Assembly (NCBI GenBank): GCA_014383605.1
Contig: JACNHM010000157.1
Location: 1-7,997 of the forward strand
Length of the DNA: 7,997 nucleotides
Direction of reading: 5' to 3'
Source: Chloroflexota bacterium
GTDB taxonomy: Bacteria > Chloroflexota > Anaerolineae > UBA3071
Position numbers and translations under genes: made by a program
Part shown: piece after piece, positions 1 to 4,803 of the stretch
Position numbering within the stretch: position 1 is the first letter of the stretch
How the letters are laid out: each line of letters opens with the position of its first letter
Notes under the pieces: model-generated
What the model was told of the DNA's origin: nothing
The model's input: the letters and a program-made list of their open reading frames with translations, nothing else
Databases searched by the model: none

Positions 1-1
1 G

Positions 2-118
2 GATGCAGATCTTTTTATCGGCAGCATCGCACTGGCCAACAATTGTGTGCTAGTGACCAACAACACAGACCACTACTCCCGCGTCCCGGGTCTGGATCTG
101 GAGAACTGGGTTACTTGA
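2..118 (+). CDS. vapC: PIN-domain toxin, VapC type (3' end only)
   Basis: Only the last 38 codons are present; the gene starts before the window. The reading frame beginning at base 2 gives DADLFIGSIALANN, then LVTNNTDHYSRVPG and a final LENW, and stops at TGA 116-118. This is the typical C-terminal third of VapC toxins: the conserved acidic residue before the 'IA..A' helix, the TNN-D segment that supplies the last metal-binding acid, and the closing RVPGL..ENW strand. Known family members are Mg2+-dependent ribonucleases that cleave tRNA or rRNA and are held in check by a VapB antitoxin encoded just upstream, which here would lie outside the window. The stop is 14 bases before the next start, so read-through transcription into the redox genes is possible. 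The family assignment is fairly secure; toxin activity cannot be judged from this fragment. Confidence 0.82.
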   Translation, partial: DADLFIGSIALANNCVLVTNNTDHYSRVPGLDLENWVT

Positions 119-132
119 GAAGAGGGGAACTC

Positions 133-1149
133 ATGAGGATCACAAACAGGGATGATTTGAAAGCCTGGCTCGACGCTCTGATGGAGCACGCCACCGTCAT
201 CGCCCCGCGGCAGGTGGAAAGCGAACTCCTGTACCGTCCCGTCGCTTCCAGCGACGAGGTGGTCTTCGATTTCCAGCGCACGGCCATGTCGCCCAAGACC
301 TATCTCCTCCCTGGCACGGAAGTGCTCCTGGAGATCGAGAAGCGAGGCAACGAGGTAACATTGGACGAGGCCCTGCCGCAGGAGGAACAGGTGCTCTTCG
401 CCGTCCGCCCCTGCGACGCCCGGGGGTTGCGCGTGCTCGATGCCCTGCTGGTGGAGCACGAGCCTGCCGACGCCTACTATGCTCAACGGCGGCGCAATAC
501 GACGCTGGTGGGGCTGGCTTGCCCTCGCTTGTGGCCCGACTGCTTCTGCACCTCCATCGGTGGCGCGCCCGACGCCAGCGCCGACGTGGACGTCATGCTC
601 TACGAGGTAGATGGTGGGTATTTGGTACGGGAGATCACCGAGAAGGGAACCGCGTTGCTGGCGGCGCTGGATGCCGAGGAAACGGATCAGCTTGCCCCTG
701 TTTCCGACAGGTCCGGCCAGTCAGTGCCTGTTCTGGAACCGGAAGCCTGGCCGGCGCTGTTCAACGAGCTCTACTGGAGCCGCTTCACGGAGCGCTGCCT
801 GAGCTGCCACGCCTGCACCTACGTCTGCCCCACCTGCCGCTGCTTCGACGTGCGGGACTACACCACGGCCGCCGGGCCGGGCGGCATCCGCATCGAGCGG
901 CTGCGCAGTTGGGATAGCTGCATGGCCGCGGCCTACCGCCGCATCGCCGGCGGCCACAATCCCCGCCCATCGAAAATGCACCGGCTGCGCAACCGCTACT
1001 ACTGCAAGTTCAACTATTGCCCGCAGGACTTCGGCGCTGTGGCCTGCGTGGGCTGCGGGCGCTGCATCGCCGTCTGCCCCGTGGGCGTGGACATCGCCGA
1101 GATGCTGGGGGACGTCGCCGCCTTGGCGGCCGCCGCGGCTGAGCAATAA
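133..1149 (+). CDS. 4Fe-4S dicluster electron-transfer protein, HydB/AsrA family
   Basis: A 338-residue iron-sulfur protein resembling the beta subunit of cytoplasmic sulfhydrogenase (HydB) and subunit A of anaerobic sulfite reductase (AsrA), which pass electrons from the flavoprotein partner to a catalytic subunit. The N-terminal half has the family signature VRPCDARGL (91-99) and a cysteine group LAC-x6-CFCTSIGG (C130, C137, C139). The C-terminal half carries two ferredoxin-type sites: C222-x2-C225-x2-C228-x3-C232-P and C305-x2-C308-x2-C311-x3-C315-P. Extra cysteines lie between them (C235, C237, C263, C291, C296). ATG 133 is chosen because GAGGGGAA lies just before it (123-130) and the protein then begins with the usual MRI-type start; the frame is open further upstream but would overlap the toxin gene. 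No signal peptide, so cytoplasmic. The next gene encodes the standard flavoprotein partner. The family is clear, but hydrogenase versus sulfite reductase versus another acceptor cannot be decided. Confidence 0.88.
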   Translation: MRITNRDDLKAWLDALMEHATVIAPRQVESELLYRPVASSDEVVFDFQRTAMSPKTYLLPGTEVLLEIEKRGNEVTLDEALPQEEQVLFAVRPCDARGLRVLDALLVEHEPADAYYAQRRRNTTLVGLACPRLWPDCFCTSIGGAPDASADVDVMLYEVDGGYLVREITEKGTALLAALDAEETDQLAPVSDRSGQSVPVLEPEAWPALFNELYWSRFTERCLSCHACTYVCPTCRCFDVRDYTTAAGPGGIRIERLRSWDSCMAAAYRRIAGGHNPRPSKMHRLRNRYYCKFNYCPQDFGAVACVGCGRCIAVCPVGVDIAEMLGDVAALAAAAAEQ

Positions 1150-1158
1150 GGGAAGGAT

Positions 1159-1242
1159 ACAAGTAGACAGGTAGACAAGTAGGCAAAGGAAGCCCCAACA
1201 TCGTTCCTTGTGTACTTGTTTCCTTGTGTACTTGTGTACCTC
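1159..1242. repeat. Inverted pair of 8-bp tandem repeats (CAAGTAGA / TGTACTTG type)
   Basis: The gap between the two redox genes is built from 8-base units. The left arm reads AAGTAGAC (1161-1168), AGGTAGAC (1169-1176), AAGTAGGC (1177-1184), AAAGGAAG (1185-1192). The right arm reads GTTCCTTG (1203-1210), TGTACTTG (1211-1218), TTTCCTTG (1219-1226), TGTACTTG (1227-1234), TGTACCTC (1235-1242). The right arm is close to the reverse complement of the left arm, so the RNA could fold into a long imperfect hairpin with a loop near 1193-1202. It ends 18 bases before the downstream ATG and just before its ribosome-binding site. A second array of the same design lies at 4136-4242. Confidence 0.85.
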
Positions 1243-1260
1243 CCACGCAAGGGAGAGCCA

Positions 1261-2091
1261 ATGAACGAGAGAAACAACCCATTGCGTCCCTATCTGGGCA
1301 CGCTGGTCGGCATCAAAGACACCGCTCAGGACATCAAGCTGTTCCAGATTGAGCTGAACGACGGGCAGCCATTCGACTACCGCCCCGGCCAGTTCGCCTT
1401 CGTCTCCGCCTTCGGCGTGGGCGAAGCGCCTTTCGGGCTGGCCTCCACGGCCGAGCGCAGCCCGGCGCTGGAGTTCGCCATCAACCGCATCGGCACGGTG
1501 ACCGACGCGCTGCACAGCCTGGAGCCGGGAGCCACCGTCGGCGTGCGCGGGCCGCTGGGCAACTGGTTCCCCCTGGACGACATCAAAGGCCAGGACGTCA
1601 TCGTCCTCGGCGGCGGCATCGGCGGCGCGCCGCTGCGCCCGGTGATCCACACCATCCTCGATAGCCGCGACGACTACGGCCACCTGACCATCCTCTGGGC
1701 GGCACGCGACCCTTCGCTCCTGATCTTCACCGACGAATACGACGCCTGGGCCGCCGCGCCGGACACCGAGCTGCACGTCACCGTGGACGAGGGCGATGAG
1801 CAGTGGACGGGCAACGTGGGGCTGATCACGCAACTGCTGGAGCAGGTCGCCCCTTCGCCGGAAAACGCCGTAGCCATCATCTGCGGCCCGCCGATCATGA
1901 TCAAGTTCACCATCCTGACGCTGGAGAAGTTGAAGTTCAAACCCCCGCAGATGCTCATGACCCTGGAAGCGAAGATGAAGTGCGGCATCGGCAAGTGCGG
2001 GCGCTGCAACGTGGGGGAGAAGTTCGTCTGCGTGGATGGGCCGGTATTTTGGTATACCGAGGTGGCAAGGTTCCTGGAGAGCTTTGTGTAG
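1261..2091 (+). CDS. FAD/NAD(P)-binding oxidoreductase with [2Fe-2S] site, HydG/AsrB family
   Basis: A 276-residue flavoprotein of the ferredoxin-NADP+ reductase superfamily, matching the gamma subunit of sulfhydrogenase (HydG) and AsrB. These proteins oxidise NAD(P)H through FAD and pass electrons via a [2Fe-2S] cluster to the HydB/AsrA partner. Visible parts: the FAD-binding barrel with RPGQF (41-45), PFGLAS (57-62) and RGPLG (97-101); the nucleotide-binding fold with GGGIGGAPLRP (117-127) and CGPPIM (209-214); and the C-terminal cluster loop CGIGKCGRC with C241, C246, C249 and C257 followed by VDGPVF. The length is normal for the family. ATG 1261 is preferred because GGGAGAG (1251-1257) precedes it; an in-frame GTG at 1210 lies inside the repeat and would add non-conserved residues. 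The stop codon TAG (2089-2091) is part of the palindromic element at 2088-2139, so insertion of that element may have set the present C-terminus. Confidence 0.9.
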   Translation: MNERNNPLRPYLGTLVGIKDTAQDIKLFQIELNDGQPFDYRPGQFAFVSAFGVGEAPFGLASTAERSPALEFAINRIGTVTDALHSLEPGATVGVRGPLGNWFPLDDIKGQDVIVLGGGIGGAPLRPVIHTILDSRDDYGHLTILWAARDPSLLIFTDEYDAWAAAPDTELHVTVDEGDEQWTGNVGLITQLLEQVAPSPENAVAIICGPPIMIKFTILTLEKLKFKPPQMLMTLEAKMKCGIGKCGRCNVGEKFVCVDGPVFWYTEVARFLESFV

Positions 2092-2139
2092 GGGCGACCC
2101 TTGCGGTCGCCCTTGGGCAGGCGCAAGGCCTGCCCCTAC
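2088..2139. repeat. REP-like nested palindrome with complementary loops
   Basis: A 52-bp element bounded by inverted ends GTAGGGG (2088-2094) and CCCCTAC (2133-2139). Inside are two hairpins: GGGCGACC (2092-2099) with GGTCGCCC (2105-2112) around loop CTTGC, and GGGCAGGC (2115-2122) with GCCTGCCC (2128-2135) around loop GCAAG. Each stem is 8 bp, the loops are 5 bases, and the loops are exact reverse complements of each other. The element as a whole is close to palindromic. It begins at the stop codon of the flavoprotein gene and ends 31 bases before the next ATG. It resembles the dispersed REP or MITE-like palindromes common in bacterial intergenic regions; copy number cannot be judged from one window. 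Confidence 0.85.
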
Positions 2140-2170
2140 TCGTGCCAGACGGAAGGAGCAAATAACGCCT

Positions 2171-2632
2171 ATGGAAGCCCTTCGCCGCTGCGAGTTGTTC
2201 AGCGAACTAGATGACGAAGAACTGAGCCTCATCGCGCCTCTATGCCACGAAAGGGTATACGAGGCAGGGGAGACGATCTTCAGCGCGCAGGAAACAGCCG
2301 AAGAACTGTACATCCTTCAGGAAGGACGGGTGGCGCTGCAAATCCGACTACGCTCCGCCGTGGAGCGCAGCGGGGACATCACCATCGAGGAGGTGGAGCC
2401 CGGGCACATCTTCGGCTGGTCGTCGGTGGTGAAACAACAGCGGTTCACGGCCACGGCCCGCGCCCTGGAACGGACAAAAGTATGCGCCATCCCAGGCAGT
2501 GACCTGAACACGCTGTTCGGCCAACACACTCACATCGGCTTCGTGGTCATGAAACAGTTGGCCGACGTCATCTCCTCCCGGCTGCGCCACACGCGAGAGG
2601 AGTTGGAGAAAAGAGCCTCGGCCAACGGCTAA
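2171..2632 (+). CDS. Stand-alone cyclic-nucleotide-binding-domain protein
   Basis: A 153-residue protein made of a single CRP/FNR-type effector-binding beta-roll. It starts with LRRCELFSELDDEELSLIA (3-21), a typical N-terminal helix, followed by the roll motifs YEAGETIFSAQ (30-40), LYILQEGRVAL (46-56) and VEPGHIFGWSS (75-85). The C-terminal helix (about 122-148) ends the protein, so the helix-turn-helix of true CRP/FNR regulators is absent and direct DNA binding is unlikely. The phosphate-binding cassette is divergent: where cAMP binders have FGE-x-A-L, this protein has FGWSSVV, and the Arg region reads QRFTATARA. The ligand may not be cAMP. Start ATG 2171 follows AGGAG (2154-2158) at a rather long 12-base spacing; no better in-frame start is seen. 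Its place after the HydB/HydG-like pair suggests it regulates or joins that redox complex, which is inference. Confidence 0.82.
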   Translation: MEALRRCELFSELDDEELSLIAPLCHERVYEAGETIFSAQETAEELYILQEGRVALQIRLRSAVERSGDITIEEVEPGHIFGWSSVVKQQRFTATARALERTKVCAIPGSDLNTLFGQHTHIGFVVMKQLADVISSRLRHTREELEKRASANG

Positions 2633-2639
2633 AGAATCG

Positions 2640-2716
2640 AGAAACCCGGCTTCTGCGAGAAGCCGGGTTTCTGAATGCCTGCAAGAAGCCGGGGATCTCC
2701 AAGAACTCCGGCTTCT
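2640..2716. repeat. Double hairpin between convergent genes; possible bidirectional terminator
   Basis: The first hairpin is a perfect 15-bp stem: AGAAACCCGGCTTCT (2640-2654), loop GCG, AGAAGCCGGGTTTCT (2658-2672). A second, weaker hairpin reuses the same core: AGAAGCCGG (2684-2692) pairs with CCGGCTTCT (2708-2716), leaving a 15-base loop. The core AGAAGCCGG or its complement therefore appears four times in 77 bases. The element fills the gap between the + strand gene ending at 2632 and the - strand kinase gene ending at 2725, where a shared terminator would be expected. No run of T residues follows either stem, so a standard intrinsic terminator is not proven. It also resembles a dispersed REP-type palindrome. 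Confidence 0.75.
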
Positions 2717-2724
2717 GAGCTTGC

Positions 2725-4107
2725 TCAAGCCCCCCTGGGTAATTCGAAGACAAACTCGCTCCCCTTCCCCAACTCCGACTTCAGCCAGATGCGGCCTTCG
2801 GCGTTCTCGATGATCCGCTTCACCAGACTCAGGCCGATGCCGGTGCCGATGGCCGAGAGTTGGCGGGCGTTCTTGGCCCGGAAGAAATCGCTGAAGATGC
2901 TAGGCTGGTCCTCAGGGGCAATGCCGATGCCCGTGTCCCGCACCGAGCCGCGCACAAACCCCTCGTTGGCGCTCAGCGAGGCCACGATGATGCCGCCCGG
3001 CTCGGTGTACTTGATGGCATTGCTCAGCAGGTTGGTCCAGACCAGCTTGATGCGGTCGGGGTTGACCCACACCGACGGCACGTCGGGGGCGATGTCCACG
3101 CCCAGGAACATATCCTTGCTCTCCGCCTCCACCCGCATCAACTTGACCACATCCTGCAAGATGTCGGCCAGTTGCGTCAGCTCCCTCTCCTTCTCCTTGA
3201 ACTCCTCCTCCCTGGCCTTGGCCAGCATCAAGAGCTCGTTGATCAGTTTCAGCATCTCGGTCACGCGCTGCTTGGCCCGCAGCAGCATCTCCTGGGACTT
3301 CTCCGGCGACGCATATCCGCCCGTGGCCAGATCCAGCACGCTGTAGATGGTGTTGAGCGGCGCTCGCAGCTCGTGACTGACCAGCATCATGAAGCGGGTG
3401 CGCTCCTCGTCAATCCCTCGCAGCCGCGTGGTGACCGCTTCCAGCTCCCGGCTGCGGGCCGCGGCGGCCTTGCTGCTCCTCACCAGTTCGCGCTCCTTGG
3501 TCCTCAGTTGCCCGCTGATCGAGGAAGCCATGTAGACGGCCGCAAACAGCGCCGTCACGGTAGCCAGAACGCTGACCAGCAGATAGGGCACCTGGCGGTG
3601 CAGGCCAACGCCGGCCAGCCCGGGGAGCGGGTGGTGCGGGATCAGTCCCGTGTATTCGAGCAGCGCCAGCGCCGCGAAGAGGATGGAAGCGAAACCGGCG
3701 ACCGCGAAGCTCATCCCACGCGGCAGCAGGATGCTGGCAATGATCACGTGCAGGACGAAGAACATGGCGCAGGGGTTTTCGACGCCGCCGGAGAAATGCA
3801 GGAGGGCGGCCAAGGCCAGCAGGTCCAGCACGATCTGCACGCTGGCAAAGAGCAGGGTGCGCCGCCACCTGCCGGCGGCGGCTGCATCAGCCTGCAGGAC
3901 ACGGGCGTAGAGGAGAAACAGAAGGTTATAGAAGACGATGGCGGCGACGATAGCCACCATAGGGCCGATAGGGAGGACGCCAGGAAAGAGGCCGCTGGCC
4001 ACCAGGATGGCCGACAGCGTCCCCACGACGGCCAGCCAGCGCAGCCGCAGGAGCCAATCAATGCGTTCTATAAGCTCGGTGTGGAAAGAGAGTTGCTCTT
4101 CTAACAT
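2725..4107 (-). CDS. Six-helix membrane sensor histidine kinase with RegB-like GGxxNP motif
   Basis: A 460-residue sensor kinase. About six membrane helices fill the first part (roughly 24-44, 49-71, 84-106, 112-130, 132-151, 172-195), with no large extracytoplasmic domain. A charged, probably coiled-coil linker (200-240) leads to the HisKA dimerisation domain with phospho-acceptor H245 in SHELRAPLNT, and an HATPase domain with N-box N363 in LLSNAIKYTEPGG, G1 box DTGIG (391-395) and G2 box GTGIGLSLV (421-429). All catalytic motifs look intact. The loop between helices 3 and 4 holds HFSGGVENPC (104-113), close to the GGxxNPF motif that RegB/PrrB uses to sense ubiquinone, so redox sensing is a reasoned guess. 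ATG 4107 has no clear Shine-Dalgarno; an 11-base palindrome CACCCAGGGTG (4110-4120) covers the place where it should be. The gene follows the response regulator gene in the same direction and is its likely partner. Confidence 0.92.
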   Translation of the reverse strand: MLEEQLSFHTELIERIDWLLRLRWLAVVGTLSAILVASGLFPGVLPIGPMVAIVAAIVFYNLLFLLYARVLQADAAAAGRWRRTLLFASVQIVLDLLALAALLHFSGGVENPCAMFFVLHVIIASILLPRGMSFAVAGFASILFAALALLEYTGLIPHHPLPGLAGVGLHRQVPYLLVSVLATVTALFAAVYMASSISGQLRTKERELVRSSKAAAARSRELEAVTTRLRGIDEERTRFMMLVSHELRAPLNTIYSVLDLATGGYASPEKSQEMLLRAKQRVTEMLKLINELLMLAKAREEEFKEKERELTQLADILQDVVKLMRVEAESKDMFLGVDIAPDVPSVWVNPDRIKLVWTNLLSNAIKYTEPGGIIVASLSANEGFVRGSVRDTGIGIAPEDQPSIFSDFFRAKNARQLSAIGTGIGLSLVKRIIENAEGRIWLKSELGKGSEFVFELPRGA

Positions 4108-4135
4108 GACACCCAGGGTGGGAACGTTGGTACAT

Positions 4136-4242
4136 CGGTAGACTGGTAGATTGGTAGATTGGTAGATTGGTTAGCCGTACTCAGTCTATGCACCAGTTTA
4201 CCAGTTTACCAATCTCCCAATCTACCAGCCCACAGCTCTACC
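4136..4242. repeat. Inverted pair of 8-bp tandem repeats (TGGTAGAT / ACCAATCT type)
   Basis: The gap between the response regulator and kinase genes is an array of 8-base units. Left arm: CGGTAGAC (4136-4143), TGGTAGAT three times (4144-4151, 4152-4159, 4160-4167), TGGTTAGC (4168-4175). Right arm: ACCAGTTT twice (4192-4199, 4200-4207), ACCAATCT (4208-4215), CCCAATCT (4216-4223), ACCAGCCC (4224-4231), ACAGCTCT (4232-4239), ACC. The right-arm unit ACCAATCT is the reverse complement of the left-arm repeat read in another phase (AGATTGGT), so the two arms can pair as a long hairpin. The array ends next to the stop codon of the response regulator gene. The left-arm units share a GTAGA core with the array at 1159-1242. 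Confidence 0.88.
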
Positions 4243-4243
4243 A

Positions 4244-4630
4244 TCAAGCCGTCGCGTACTTGTTGGCGATCTCCAGCAGCCTGGGGATGGAGACCGGTTT
4301 GTTGAGGAACATCTTGGTGTGCAGGTAACGATCCTGCGGGAACTGTGCGGCGTACGGTGAGTCGATGATGGAAGAGACGATGACCAGCGGGACGTCCCGC
4401 AGTTGGGGATCTTCCGCCATCACCTGGCTCACGTAGACACCTTCGGTGGGGACGATCATGATGATGTCCAGGAACACCAGGTCGGGCTTCTGCTCTCTCA
4501 TCAGGGCCAGGCCCTGCTCCCCATCGGCGGCGGTGAGCACCCGGAAGCCATCCGATTGCAGGGCGATCCTCACGACCTCCGAGAAATCGGGGTCATCGTC
4601 AATCACCAGCACTGTGCCTTTGGTGGTCAT
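4244..4630 (-). CDS. Single-domain response regulator (CheY-like receiver)
   Basis: A 128-residue receiver domain with no output domain. Visible residues: the acidic pocket DDD (11-13), phospho-acceptor D55 in LVFLDIIM, the switch Ser at about 86 in VIVSSI, and the conserved lysine K111 in NKPVSIP. The loop after D55 (IVPTEGVYVSQVM) and the segment around 90-105 (DSPYAAQFPQDRYLHT) are less standard than in CheY. ATG 4630 is chosen because GGGAGG (4640-4635 on the - strand) precedes it by four bases; an upstream in-frame ATG at 4687 would put the start inside the promoter -10 region. Without an effector domain it must act through protein contacts or as a phosphotransfer step. It is the first gene of a unit with the downstream histidine kinase, its likely partner. 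A consensus promoter lies about 55 bases upstream. Confidence 0.9.
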   Translation of the reverse strand: MTTKGTVLVIDDDPDFSEVVRIALQSDGFRVLTAADGEQGLALMREQKPDLVFLDIIMIVPTEGVYVSQVMAEDPQLRDVPLVIVSSIIDSPYAAQFPQDRYLHTKMFLNKPVSIPRLLEIANKYATA

Positions 4631-4685
4631 TTTTCCTCCCAGTAGAGTAGATGGAAAGTGCGGACGAATGGAGTGCTGCTGCCCC

Positions 4686-4715
4686 ATTATACCCTACACC
4701 AGGCGCAGATGTCAA
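4686..4715 (-). promoter_or_regulatory. Consensus sigma70-type promoter of the response regulator-kinase unit
   Basis: On the - strand, TTGACA (4715-4710) and TATAAT (4691-4686) both match the consensus exactly and are separated by 18 bp, one more than the optimum. The predicted transcription start near 4679 leaves an untranslated leader of about 50 bases that carries GGGAGG before ATG 4630. The position, directly upstream of the response regulator gene and in the right direction, supports it as the promoter. Confidence 0.8.
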
Positions 4716-4803
4716 GGTTGATTCATCGCTGCGCTGGAGAGATACTACACGTGTGGCACGGGGGGCACGGATCACCCGTCACGTCTCACGAAGATCGAAC
4801 GGC

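Noticed and set aside
1159..1242. CRISPR-like array
   Set aside because: Units are 8 bases, directly abutting and without spacers, and the two arms are inverted; the same holds for 4136-4242.
2046..2060. Palindrome GGTATACC inside the flavoprotein gene end
   Set aside because: An 8-base perfect palindrome is expected by chance in a window of this size and it lies within coding sequence.
721..2313. 530-residue open frame on the - strand
   Set aside because: It lies opposite the HydB-like, HydG-like and sensor genes, crosses both intergenic repeats, and shows no domain or plausible start signal.
2860..4104. 414-residue open frame on the + strand
   Set aside because: Antisense to the histidine kinase gene; the composition (many Gln, His, Asp, Arg) is that of a reverse-strand shadow.
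4631..4687. Upstream ATG start for the response regulator
   Set aside because: The 19 added residues are not receiver-like, and the start would fall inside the -10 region of the promoter. ATG 4630 has a strong Shine-Dalgarno.
4740..4803. Terminator after the radical SAM gene
   Set aside because: Short G/C-rich repeats (GGCACGG twice, ACGG...CCGT) are present, but no stable stem followed by a T run on the - strand could be drawn.
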